Positions 1-7,592 of a stretch of DNA of 42,301 nucleotides are shown here, piece by piece (within the stretch, counting starts at the first letter, position 1; each line of letters opens with the position of its first letter). The notes under the pieces were generated by a model. That model made no database searches and was not told where the DNA came from. It saw only the letters and a list, made by a program, of their open reading frames with translations. Origin of the DNA: Verrucomicrobiota bacterium (lineage in GTDB: Bacteria; Verrucomicrobiota; Verrucomicrobiia; Chthoniobacterales; UBA6821); contig JAIOPL010000027.1 of assembly GCA_021413925.1 (NCBI GenBank), forward strand, positions 1 to 42,301, written 5' to 3'. The position numbers and the translations under genes were made by a program.

Positions 1-73
1 CGCTCGAAGCGCAAACTCTGTTCTCTGGCTCATTAGGTCTAGGTGTTGCCACGGCATAGTCTCTTACCCTGCC

Positions 74-207
74 AGTAAGAGCCCCATGGTGTTACCTATG
101 TCCTGAACCTAAAGCGTTACCCATGTCCTGAACCTGTACCAGTAAGAGCCCCAAGGTGTTACCTATGTCCTGAACCTAAAGTGTTACCCATGTCTTGAAC
201 TTGTACC
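74..207. repeat. Two tandem 67-bp units of IS481-like end sequence
   Basis: Positions 74-140 and 141-207 are direct repeats of 67 bp with about four differences. Each unit holds two copies of a word of the form GTTACC(T/C)ATGTCCTGAACC. The same words occur in inverted orientation at 42166-42211. I recognise this as the style of terminal sequence found around IS481-type integrase elements (recollection of the family, not a search). No transposase is visible here, so these are ends or remnants only. Confidence 0.5.
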
Positions 208-220
208 GGATGGGAAACCT

Positions 221-319
221 GAACCAAGCTCCTGGGAAGGAGCGCGGTAGACTGTGAGCGTAGCGAACAGCCCTGAAAGGGCGGCACGGCTTTGCGGGAG
301 CAAAGTGCCGTCAATGCCG
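221..319 (+). repeat. Structured intergenic repeat, copy A
   Basis: This is one of three related sequences (others at 18395-18488 and 30237-30328). It opens with AACCAAGC. Hairpin 1 is GCTCCT/AGGAGC (228-233 with 238-243) around a GGGA loop. Hairpin 2 is CTGT/ACAG (252-255 with 267-270). Hairpin 3 has GGCA (283-286) pairing with TGCC (306-309), a 3-nt bulge, then CTTTGC/GCAAAG (290-295 with 300-305) closed by a GGGA tetraloop. It ends with TCAATGCC. It may be an RNA or a mobile palindromic repeat, and the strand is uncertain. It lies downstream of, and convergent with, the O-antigen ligase-like gene. Confidence 0.7.
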
Positions 320-355
320 AGGGTCAGCAGGAGCCCCAGAGCCCCAATTACTTCT

Positions 356-2971
356 TCACAACTCTCCCTTCGCATGCAGGTAGGCAAGGAGGTCGTTTAG
401 AGCCGCCTTCCAATCCTCGCCACGCATCGCGAGCACGGCTCTGAGTCGGAGAGCCTCTGACCTATCCCCTCCCCTCATCGCCTCGGTCAAAAGCCGAAGC
501 GCGGCGCGCTTATTACCCCGCTCGATATAGTAACGAGCAGCAGCCAGCGGGTCATCGGGAACGGAGTCATCGCCCCCGCGAATTCCCTGCGTTCCCTCAA
601 GATCCAACTCAGGAACAGGAATACTGAAGGTATCGAGGAGGAGACCGCAAGCCCACTCCGGGGAACCTGTGGCAGCGGCGATCACTGCACGGGTGGCAGC
701 CGCCGCCCGATCATACCGTGGATGATCACGCAGGAAGGCTGTGATCGTTGGCCAATCTCCCTTACTCCACCAAGCCTCAAAGAAGCGCCTCTGTTCTTTC
801 GAGGACAATCGATCCAAGCAGTCGGGATGGGCATCCAGGAATGAGCCAATCCCCGCTTGATTGGCTTGCCTGCACCAGAGTTGGAGTACGATTGAGAGGT
901 CTTTAGAGGTCAACGAATTCATCCAAGCCTCATCATTCACCGCGTCGTTGATTTGTTCGGCAGTGCAGAACCTTTGGGAAAGCCAGCTCAATCGCAGTTC
1001 CGATGACAGGATTAAAAGCCGGTACATTCCCTCCATGAGAGAGGGGTTCTTGGAGGCGATGGTGAGCATTGAGCCATAGAGATCCCGCGCGCGGGCACCG
1101 TTACAGTTCGGCGAATGATCAATTGCCAGTCGGCGTCGCAACGCTTCTTCCCAGTATCTCAATGTCGCTTCGCTGTCCAAGTTAGCCAGCGCGGATCCCG
1201 CACGGTAAGGAGACTCCGCATACCTGGGACGTAGTGCATTCTCGACATCAAAGCACGCCGCGGCTTCCGGTACCGGACGGCCAAGCGCCACCAGCATCAT
1301 GCCCCGTAGATAGGAAAGCTCCCACGCCATCGGGTATTGAACCCGAAGGCTTTCGGAAAGATCGGCAGCCTCTTGAAAGCGAACGGATTGATTAAGCTCG
1401 GAAAGACGCTTTAGACCATTGTCCACAGCATAAGGAGGCATGGAAGCTCCCCCTCCCCACTGGCCGTAAATCAAGAAACCGCCAAGGAAGATGGAGAAGA
1501 CTCCGGCAAGAATGAACAGGAATCGCTGAAAACGAAACCGACCTGCCGACTCACCCCGTCCTACCGCTAGGTTTACCGGCACCGTCGCCAGAAAAAGCAT
1601 CCACCACCTGAGTTCGGGACTATGCGCCGGAACATCCACGAATCCGTGACAGACCTCGGCAAGAAAGGCGCTGAACATTCCCCATCTCAAGGGCCATGAG
1701 AGGGCCCCTCGCGACTGCCTGATTCCACCGATCAAGAGGGACAAGAATGCAAAAGCCCCCAAAAGGGCCAGCGGCCCGGCTTCTTCAAGGAGGGTCAACC
1801 AGTCGCTTTCGGCATGAGCGGCGGTATGCTCGGAGAGGCTTTTTTTGGCGTAAAACGGGTAAACATATTCATAGGTCCCCAGTCCACTCCCTGTCATCGG
1901 GTGATCGGCAACCATGCTCAGCGTATCGGCAAAGATCATGAGGCGACCATCCTGAAGGACTTGCGGGAGAGGTTCGGATGCCCCGTCGGCAGTGGGGCGT
2001 CCCCCGGCGAGGCTTTCAAAGATGCGATCCCTGGCCCCTTGAGGTGAGGCCAGGAAAAGAACTGCAGCCACCATTATGACTAATCCGAAAACAGGCAGGG
2101 CAAAGGCGAAGCGCTTCCGATCGAGGCCCAGGATCCAAATGACAATGCCCAAAACGAGAAAGAGAATACCACCCCGGGATGTCGAGAAAAACAAGACGCC
2201 GGAAGCAAGGATCGCCGCTGAAATACCGGCGATGGTTCCCGTGATAAAGCTCCTGGAAACAAAACTCTGCAAGACAAGAGCCACAGCCACGATCGTGGAT
2301 GTCAGCATCAGGCTGGCCGTCTGATTTCTGCTTGGAAAAAAACCGAAGCACGACGGCACTGACGGATCACGATCGAAGAAAGGATAATTCCAACCCGTTA
2401 ACCAAGCATACATTGCCACCACGGTATAGGCGGAGCAGCCGACCACGGCGATCAGGGCCAGAAATTGAAGCCCCCTGCCAGAGAGAGGTTGTGAGAGCGT
2501 GGCCAGGCCGATCAGGAGTGAGAGCGCCATGAGCACGATCCAGTAGGCTGTTTCCCTCGGCGATAAGGAGAAGAGGGATCCTGCATGAAAGGCCGGAAGC
2601 GCTTCCAGGGACTGGCGCCATGAGGTAGGCCCGAGGATCGATACCGGGAGCATTGCGAGGCAAAGCGACCCCAGAAACAGAATGGAGCAAACCCAGTAGG
2701 GCCAGGGGGGCGATACCCTAGGTTTACAGAGTAGCAAGCCTATTCCAGAGATCAGAAGGAAGGCACCGGAAGCCCCCTGACGGGGCCCACCCGCCAGGAA
2801 AAAGAAGAGCAAAACGGCACAAAGAAAAAAACCTGCAAAGGTGCGCCAGGACACCCCGCCACCACCCGATTCCTCTTTGAAAGCGGACATGAATCCCGAA
2901 GGCTCACTCGGCGACTTACTTGATGACTTACTTGACGAATTATCGATTTGGAAGGATGCGTCTTTACTCAT
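356..2971 (-). CDS. O-antigen ligase/polymerase family membrane protein with C-terminal helical repeats
   Basis: An 871-residue protein. The first ~480 residues are a polytopic membrane region with about a dozen hydrophobic segments. It carries the hallmarks of the Wzy/WaaL (O-antigen ligase, Wzy_C) family: an SRGG motif near residue 265 and a long extracytoplasmic loop near residue 383 with the His-containing stretch AAHAESDWL, similar to the HNDYL-type motif of the family. The remaining ~390 residues are soluble and Ala/Leu/Arg-rich with TPR-like helical pairs, an add-on seen in some polymerases. It probably joins or polymerises surface polysaccharide in the inner membrane; the substrate cannot be read. 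The N-terminus has a Ser/Lys-rich cytoplasmic tail. Start ATG is at 2971 with no Shine-Dalgarno site. The nearby PEP-CTERM gene fits, since exosortase systems are usually linked to exopolysaccharide genes. Confidence 0.8.
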   Translation of the reverse strand: MSKDASFQIDNSSSKSSSKSPSEPSGFMSAFKEESGGGGVSWRTFAGFFLCAVLLFFFLAGGPRQGASGAFLLISGIGLLLCKPRVSPPWPYWVCSILFLGSLCLAMLPVSILGPTSWRQSLEALPAFHAGSLFSLSPRETAYWIVLMALSLLIGLATLSQPLSGRGLQFLALIAVVGCSAYTVVAMYAWLTGWNYPFFDRDPSVPSCFGFFPSRNQTASLMLTSTIVAVALVLQSFVSRSFITGTIAGISAAILASGVLFFSTSRGGILFLVLGIVIWILGLDRKRFAFALPVFGLVIMVAAVLFLASPQGARDRIFESLAGGRPTADGASEPLPQVLQDGRLMIFADTLSMVADHPMTGSGLGTYEYVYPFYAKKSLSEHTAAHAESDWLTLLEEAGPLALLGAFAFLSLLIGGIRQSRGALSWPLRWGMFSAFLAEVCHGFVDVPAHSPELRWWMLFLATVPVNLAVGRGESAGRFRFQRFLFILAGVFSIFLGGFLIYGQWGGGASMPPYAVDNGLKRLSELNQSVRFQEAADLSESLRVQYPMAWELSYLRGMMLVALGRPVPEAAACFDVENALRPRYAESPYRAGSALANLDSEATLRYWEEALRRRLAIDHSPNCNGARARDLYGSMLTIASKNPSLMEGMYRLLILSSELRLSWLSQRFCTAEQINDAVNDEAWMNSLTSKDLSIVLQLWCRQANQAGIGSFLDAHPDCLDRLSSKEQRRFFEAWWSKGDWPTITAFLRDHPRYDRAAAATRAVIAAATGSPEWACGLLLDTFSIPVPELDLEGTQGIRGGDDSVPDDPLAAARYYIERGNKRAALRLLTEAMRGGDRSEALRLRAVLAMRGEDWKAALNDLLAYLHAKGEL

Positions 2972-3159
2972 ATGAGGTCGATCAGGGGATCACAACGATG
3001 CAGTCAACTCTCACTTCTAGCCAACAAAAACTTGCAGAGAACCATTGTCGGGGAGACGAATGTTTCCGCGCAGATATTGGACAGGAGCAAAGAATCCAGC
3101 AGTTTCTTAAAAAAGCCTATTGACAATGGCTTTTGAGTAGAGGAAAATCAAAACAGAAT

Positions 3160-3432
3160 ATGAAAAACTGCATCCCCCGAGCACTGGCATTGAAAGCAGC
3201 TATGACACTGGTTGCACTACTCTCATTGACCGCTCCATCCCTCACCCAAGCCCAGAGCCGCCCCAGAGCAACCCCCCCGAAGTTTGTCATGCCAACTCCG
3301 TCGCCGACGCCAGCTCCGGCGCCGGCACCGGCACCCGTGACTCCCTCCAACGTCTACACGAATGCTACCACGGCCACCCCTGCACCTATTTCCACGAACC
3401 CTCAGACCAAGTTCACAACGACAAAGAAATAG
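3160..3432 (+). CDS. Small secreted Pro/Ala-rich protein
   Basis: A 90-residue product. Residues 1-28 form a clear signal peptide: basic MKNCIPRALALK, a hydrophobic core, then a cleavage region ending near LTQAQS. The mature part is low-complexity, with PTPSPTP and repeated PAPA between about residues 48 and 66, then Thr/Asn-rich sequence ending in KK. The ATG at 3160 is preferred over an upstream in-frame TTG at 3133 because the signal peptide starts there. I do not recognise a domain. The Pro-rich stretch could be a wall- or envelope-spanning linker, which is inference only. It sits between the divergent ligase-like gene and the PEP-CTERM gene. Confidence 0.6.
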   Translation: MKNCIPRALALKAAMTLVALLSLTAPSLTQAQSRPRATPPKFVMPTPSPTPAPAPAPAPVTPSNVYTNATTATPAPISTNPQTKFTTTKK

Positions 3433-3524
3433 GCCATAGCATCATCCCAAAAGGCCAATACTCCTCCCCGTTAATCCTACTCTGACTTAGTCAAACCCCT
3501 CCAACCATTCACCCCCCGAAAAAA

Positions 3525-4544
3525 ATGAAACTACTCAGACTTGCCGTAGCAACATTGACTCTGACCGGACTCTCAGCACTTCATGCTCAGACCTACACGA
3601 CGACAACCAATAACCTTTACAGCGTCGATTTCAATACAATGGACGCAGGTCCCATTATTAGTGGCACCACCATTACTAATAGCACCAATGGATGGGTGAT
3701 GAATGTCCCCGACGTTTCACCGTACAATACAGTACCCGGACCAGCAGCCATCAACGCCTATCCCGTCATCTCCCAATACTACGGGAACGTTCTGAACCTT
3801 GGTGGTTTAGACGGGTACAGTGTAAAAACCAATACTGCGAACACCCTCCCTCACAACCAGTTCAACTATATCGCCCATCCTTTTACCTTCGATCAGACCG
3901 GGGGCAAGATCATCACCGGCGTCCAACTCCAGTCTCAATTTGCCATCTCACCCTCCTCGAATCAATATGCCGATTCGACCAGCAGCCGGATGGATAACTT
4001 TGGTTTCACCCTGCAGGATACGAACGGCAACTCCCCCATCAGTTTTGACCTGAATGCTTACAACAACTCCACTCTTTCGATGGGTTATACTGTGTCTGGA
4101 GCCAACTCAGGGAATGGCTCCTACACAATCGGAACTGGCAATCAGGCTTCAGATTTTTATGCCAACACGATTCCTGAGAATGAAATCCTATTTTGGAATT
4201 ATAGTGATATCAACACCCTACAACTCACGTTCAGTGGACTCAATACTGATACAGTAAGCATGGATGTGACCATCAATGGGATTCAACTCTTCTCCAGCGC
4301 ACTGAATGCAGATTTCCATGGCATTGACCTCACCTCCATCGCATCTGCTGCTCCAACATGGATCCTCTATGACGGTACGTCAGATCCTGATACGGGAGTC
4401 TACACGGGTTATGGCAATAACCAGATGGCTATGCTGAACTACTCGGTAAATCAACTGAGTGTTCCCGAGCCCCAGACATGGATACTTTTTGGACTTTCCG
4501 GTCTGATCATGGTGGTTGCTATCCGCCGCCGGGCTAATTCCTAA
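3525..4544 (+). CDS. PEP-CTERM sorting-domain protein
   Basis: A 339-residue exported protein. Residues 1-21 are a signal peptide ending LSALHAQ. The body is Thr/Asn/Ser/Gly-rich, as in beta-rich surface proteins, with no catalytic motif that I recognise. The C-terminus has the three-part sorting signal: VPEP at residues 313-316, a hydrophobic segment (about 318-333) and a terminal Arg cluster (RRRANS). Proteins of this kind are processed by an exosortase (EpsH/XrtA family) and are tied to exopolysaccharide or biofilm. The exosortase gene is not in this window. Base composition is visibly more AT-rich than the housekeeping genes around it. A strong terminator follows at 4563. The leader 3483-3524 is C-rich without a Shine-Dalgarno site. 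Confidence 0.9.
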   Translation: MKLLRLAVATLTLTGLSALHAQTYTTTTNNLYSVDFNTMDAGPIISGTTITNSTNGWVMNVPDVSPYNTVPGPAAINAYPVISQYYGNVLNLGGLDGYSVKTNTANTLPHNQFNYIAHPFTFDQTGGKIITGVQLQSQFAISPSSNQYADSTSSRMDNFGFTLQDTNGNSPISFDLNAYNNSTLSMGYTVSGANSGNGSYTIGTGNQASDFYANTIPENEILFWNYSDINTLQLTFSGLNTDTVSMDVTINGIQLFSSALNADFHGIDLTSIASAAPTWILYDGTSDPDTGVYTGYGNNQMAMLNYSVNQLSVPEPQTWILFGLSGLIMVVAIRRRANS

Positions 4545-4562
4545 AAAATAGACTCTTCTCTC

Positions 4563-4597
4563 AAAGGCCGTATCGCATCAGCGATACGGCCTTTTTG
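4563..4597 (+). terminator. Rho-independent terminator of the PEP-CTERM gene
   Basis: A perfect 14-bp stem (4563-4576 with 4581-4594) with an ATCA loop, followed by a short T run, starts 18 bp after the stop codon. The left arm begins AAAGGCC, so read from the other strand it also ends in a T run. It could therefore act in both directions, including for the tRNA transcript coming from the right. Confidence 0.9.
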
Positions 4598-4696
4598 TTG
4601 TTAAAAAGTGTCCGGAAGCAAGCCGCTATGCAAAGGCGTAATCAGATCGAGGCATTGAGTTCCTTCATCAGAGAGGCAAAACAACAAGCCCCGCGT

Positions 4697-4864
4697 TTCA
4701 ACCCTTCAACCCTTCAACCCTTCAACCCTTCAACCCTTCAACCCTTCAACCCTTCAACCCTTCAACCCTTCCACCCTTCAACCCTTCAACCCTTCAACCC
4801 TTCAACCCTTCCCCTTCAACCCTTCAACCCTTCAACCCTTCAACCTTTCACCCTTTCAACCTTT
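4697..4864. repeat. Octamer tandem array (TTCAACCC)n, about 20 units
   Basis: Roughly 168 bp of nearly perfect 8-bp repeats (GGGTTGAA on the minus strand) with a few variants such as TTCCACCC and a decaying right edge (TTTCACCC, TTTCAACC). It lies 8 bp downstream of the 3' end of tRNA-Leu on the minus strand. That strand has about 20 G-triplets spaced by 5 nt, a pattern able to form G-quadruplexes. The array also stays open in one frame as repeated NPSTLQPF, a consequence of the 8-bp period, so I do not call a gene. Confidence 0.95.
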
Positions 4865-4872
4865 TAAAAACC

Positions 4873-4957
4873 TACCGGCGGTCGGGTTCGAACCGACACA
4901 TCTTTAGAGGATACCGGATTTTGAGTCCGGCGCGTCTGCCAATTCCGCCACGCCGGC
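4873..4957 (-). tRNA. tRNA-Leu (anticodon CAA)
   Basis: An 85-nt cloverleaf on the minus strand. The 5' acceptor GCCGGCG pairs with CGCCGGT at the 3' end (G-U at 1-72), followed by discriminator A. The D-arm region includes GGCGGAATTGGCAGACGC. The anticodon loop CTCAAAA gives anticodon CAA, which reads UUG. The variable arm is long, as expected for class II leucine tRNA, and the T-loop is GGTTCGAACCC. CCA is not encoded. The octamer array follows directly downstream. Confidence 0.95.
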
Positions 4958-5069
4958 GCGGAGGATAAGAATATGCAGCATCTTCATTCCTCTGCCAAGA
5001 GGATCTTCCCTGAATCAATTCAAAAATCTTTCCGATGGCGAAACCAAAAGTTTGGTTTACGTTTAACCC

Positions 5070-5450
5070 ATGAAGAAGTTCCTCGCCTTACTCGCCATCT
5101 CCCTGTTCGCCATCAATGCCTTTGCGGGATCCTATCCCGACATCAGTCTGCCTGACCTGAAATCGGCGATCGCCGCCAAGAAGGTGACCCTGCTTGATGT
5201 GAACGGCCCCGTCTCCTATAGCAACGGCCATATTCCTGGTGCAATCGACTACACGGCCCACACTGCCGATCTGGCTAAATTCCTGCCAGCCGACAAGGGC
5301 TCTCTGATCGTCGCCTACTGCGGCAATGAACATTGCGGAGCCTATGCCCGTGCCGCAGAAGCCGCACAGAAACTCGGCTACACGAACGTCCAGCACTTCA
5401 AGCCAGGTATCGCAGGCTGGAAGGCGGCTAACGAGCCAACTGAGAAATAA
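5070..5450 (+). CDS. Periplasmic rhodanese-domain protein
   Basis: A 126-residue single-domain rhodanese with a signal peptide (residues 1-19, MKKFLALLAISLFAINAFAG). Visible fold motifs are LLDVNGPVSYSNGHIPGAI (the CH2A-like start) and the active-site loop at Cys84 (YCGNEHCGAYAR), followed by AAQKLGYTNVQHFKPGIAGW. Cys84 is the predicted persulfide-forming residue. A second Cys (Cys89) lies inside the loop, as in CxxxxC rhodaneses that may switch by disulfide formation. The family transfers sulfane sulfur or acts in periplasmic sulfur or redox chemistry; the acceptor is unknown. It is a monocistronic plus-strand gene with no Shine-Dalgarno site (leader TTTAACCC). Confidence 0.9.
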   Translation: MKKFLALLAISLFAINAFAGSYPDISLPDLKSAIAAKKVTLLDVNGPVSYSNGHIPGAIDYTAHTADLAKFLPADKGSLIVAYCGNEHCGAYARAAEAAQKLGYTNVQHFKPGIAGWKAANEPTEK

Positions 5451-5500
5451 AGAATGGCTCCTCGCTGTTTTCAGTGGGTAAGAGGGAAGACAGAGAGAAA

Positions 5501-5710
5501 ATATGGAACTCAGGAACTCAGGAAAAGAAACCGACGAGGAAGTTTGCCACTGAGAGCAATCTGATGCTGAGTAATGGTGGACCGAAGGAAGCAGAACAAT
5601 CCGTCGAGAATGCAAAGTGACGGGCCGGCCAGCCAATGCATCAAGGATCACGAGAACTTATCACATCCATAACTATTCAGCTTTTCTTCCTGAGTTCCTG
5701 AGTTCCATAT
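5501..5710. repeat. 210-bp element bounded by 24-bp perfect inverted repeats
   Basis: The left arm 5501-5524 begins ATATGGAACTCAGGAACTC and is the exact reverse complement of 5687-5710. Inside each arm the word GGAACTCA is repeated in tandem. The ~162-bp interior has no convincing ORF. The arrangement resembles a small non-autonomous mobile element or a long-stem hairpin. I see no target-site duplication. Confidence 0.7.
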
Positions 5711-6010
5711 TCAAAAAACCCTGTTTGGTTCTTCTAAATCCTTTTCAAAACCAAAGGCCTAGGCGCTGATTGTTTTCGATCCAGCAGATTCACCCATTCC
5801 AAACAGCGGAGAGCCTAAAGAATCAAGGGAAGGTCTCCCGCAGCCGTAACGGATGCGAAGCAACGGCCGGGCAAGCAAACGCTGAGAGCGCAGAGTTTTT
5901 TGGCTCCTCGCCCTTTTGAGAGTGCACAAGGGTTAGGATCGCTAGTTTTTTATGACGAAAAACCGGTCACTATTCTTTTCCTGACCCGAATGGCTTGGTT
6001 CAACCCTGAA
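5711..6010. other. Non-coding gap with degenerate repeat fragments
   Basis: No gene is visible. At 5821-5880 there is AATCAA followed by a GGGA/TCCC hairpin and GCAG, which resembles the opening of the structured repeats at 221, 18395 and 30237, but the diagnostic third hairpin is absent. At about 5888 the words GCGCAGAG and TTTTTT recall the inner edge of the hairpin arms at 18180 and 19332. This looks like a scrap yard of decayed repeats downstream of mlaD. Confidence 0.4.
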
Positions 6011-6802
6011 TTAAGGCTGCTTTTTGAGAGGCCCCGCTGATGAGCCTGCGCTATCCTTGTAGAAGATGATCCCGTGCTGGCGCAAGTTCGTTACAAAGGC
6101 TTTAAGATCCCCTGTCGCTCCCTGAACGGAGTCCATCGCGCTGTTTCCCTTCTTCAAGAAGACATTGGCCTTGGCCATCACTCCCTTAAGTTCCCCTGAA
6201 GAAGCCGCCATGGCGTCGCTGGTGGTGCGGAAGTTCGCGAGCGTCATCTGCAGGTTCTGGACACCCTGCTTATTGAAGACATCATCATGGAGCGACTTGC
6301 TCACGGAATCGATATTGTCCAAGGCCGAGCTAAGCTTAGGCAGGATCTCGTCGTGAAGTTGGCGCTGGAGCTCCGAGATGCTGGATTCACTCTGCCCGTT
6401 CTTGATCACGGTACCAGGAGCTATCGGCTGTGGATTGCGGTTATGGTCATCCATTGTCACGGTCACGAAGTGGTCCCCGAGAAGCCCGGAACTTCCAATA
6501 GAGAAGATGCTGCCCTCCGGGATCTGGACTGTCTCCTCGATCTTCAGAGGAACTGCAACACCTCGCATGTTGGGCAGCACCGTGGGTGGTGTCGCTACTT
6601 CTCCGATCTTCGCACCTGCCAGCATGACATCCGCCCCCTTCAGGATACCACTGGCATTCCGATACTCGACAGTCAGGGTGTAATATTTCTTCACTCCTTC
6701 GCCGAATCGTCCGAAGTAGATGACAAGTGATCCTATGCAGAGGAAGCCGAGGATCATGAAAAATCCTGCCCGGAGCTGATTGGAGGTGTTGGTGGTGTCC
6801 AT
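6011..6802 (-). CDS. mlaD: MlaD-like MCE-domain lipid-transport protein
   Basis: A 263-residue protein with one N-terminal membrane segment (about residues 11-29, AGFFMILGFLCIGSLVIYFG), then a single MCE domain (about 38-115, with YRNASGILKGADVMLAGAKIGEV and SSGLLGDHFVTV). A helical C-terminal half contains Ser/Asp/Met-rich amphipathic helices. MCE proteins form hexameric rings or tubes that shuttle phospholipid between the inner and outer membranes. It is the last gene of the mlaE-mlaF-mlaD run and starts 28 bp after the mlaF stop. No mlaC or mlaB is seen beside it, so the periplasmic carrier must be elsewhere or absent. The leader has no Shine-Dalgarno site. Confidence 0.9.
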   Translation of the reverse strand: MDTTNTSNQLRAGFFMILGFLCIGSLVIYFGRFGEGVKKYYTLTVEYRNASGILKGADVMLAGAKIGEVATPPTVLPNMRGVAVPLKIEETVQIPEGSIFSIGSSGLLGDHFVTVTMDDHNRNPQPIAPGTVIKNGQSESSISELQRQLHDEILPKLSSALDNIDSVSKSLHDDVFNKQGVQNLQMTLANFRTTSDAMAASSGELKGVMAKANVFLKKGNSAMDSVQGATGDLKAFVTNLRQHGIIFYKDSAGSSAGPLKKQP

Positions 6803-6830
6803 AGTGGAATAATGGGAATGTCTTGGTCTC

Positions 6831-7592
6831 TTAGTCGATTTCGCGGGAACGTCCTTCGATGAAATCCGTAATCACGGGGTCCGTCGAGGCGTGAAGATCC
6901 GCAAGTGAGCCGTCGAAATGAATGCGTCCCTCGCGGAGAAGGGCTACTCGGTCGGCAATATAATCGGTGCTGATCATGTCGTGGGTCACGACGATGGATG
7001 TCACCTTGAGCTGGGATTGCATGCGTCTGATGAGCTTATTGATCGTGTCAGAAACAATGGGATCGAGGCCGGCTGTCGGCTCGTCATAGAGAATGCAGGC
7101 GGGCTCGGTGATGATGGCGCGGGCAAGAGCGGCGCGCTTGCGCATGCCTCCGCTGAGATTGGACGGCATCTTCTGATCCTGTCCCTCCAGTGAGACAAGC
7201 TCCAAGGATCTGGCAACCTTCTCCCGGATGATTTTTTCACTCCGCTCGCCGCGTTCACGCAGGGGAAAGGCCACATTCTCAAAAACTGTCATCGAGTCGA
7301 AGAGTGCCCCATCCTGAAAGAGCATCCCGATCTTCCGACGGATTGGCTCGAGCTGACGCTCGTCGAGATGGGCAATTTCCTCACCGTCGATCTTAATGGA
7401 TCCCGAGAGGGGGCGGATCAGTCCGATGAGCTGCCTGAGAAAAACACTCTTCCCTCCGCCACTCTGGCCCAGAAGCACGGTGGTCTCACCCCGGGGAATG
7501 TCGAGGTTCACACCGCGCAGAATCTCCTGTCCAGAGAAGCTCTGGCTCAGGTTGTGGACCTCGATCAGGTTCTCGCCCGCGGAGATCATCAC
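6831..7592 (-). CDS. mlaF: MlaF-like ABC transporter ATP-binding protein
   Basis: A 253-residue ATPase of the Mla/Ttg2A type. Visible motifs are Walker A GQSGGGKS (near residue 43), Q-loop LFQDGALFDSMTVFENVAFPL (the GALF segment is typical of MlaF), signature LSGGM, Walker B with ILYDEPTAGLDP, and switch His in VVTHD. It powers lipid movement through MlaE. Its start overlaps the mlaE stop by 4 bp, so the two are translationally coupled. Confidence 0.95.
   Translation of the reverse strand: MMISAGENLIEVHNLSQSFSGQEILRGVNLDIPRGETTVLLGQSGGGKSVFLRQLIGLIRPLSGSIKIDGEEIAHLDERQLEPIRRKIGMLFQDGALFDSMTVFENVAFPLRERGERSEKIIREKVARSLELVSLEGQDQKMPSNLSGGMRKRAALARAIITEPACILYDEPTAGLDPIVSDTINKLIRRMQSQLKVTSIVVTHDMISTDYIADRVALLREGRIHFDGSLADLHASTDPVITDFIEGRSREID

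Noticed and set aside
4697-4864. CRISPR-like array
   Set aside because: Units are 8 bp with no spacers and no cas genes, so this is a simple tandem repeat.
4595-4867. A 90-residue open frame across the octamer array (repeated NPSTLQPF)
   Set aside because: An 8-bp repeat read in triplets gives an 8-residue period automatically. There is no ribosome-binding site and no domain, and the open frame is a side effect of the repeat.
5821-5880. Fourth copy of the structured repeat
   Set aside because: Only the opening AATCAA-hairpin-GCAG resembles the family. The diagnostic third hairpin is missing, so it is noted only as a possible remnant.
6011-6802. MCE domain as a mycobacterial-type virulence factor
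   Set aside because: One MCE domain plus MlaE and MlaF genes is the ordinary Gram-negative lipid transport set. Nothing supports a host-entry role.
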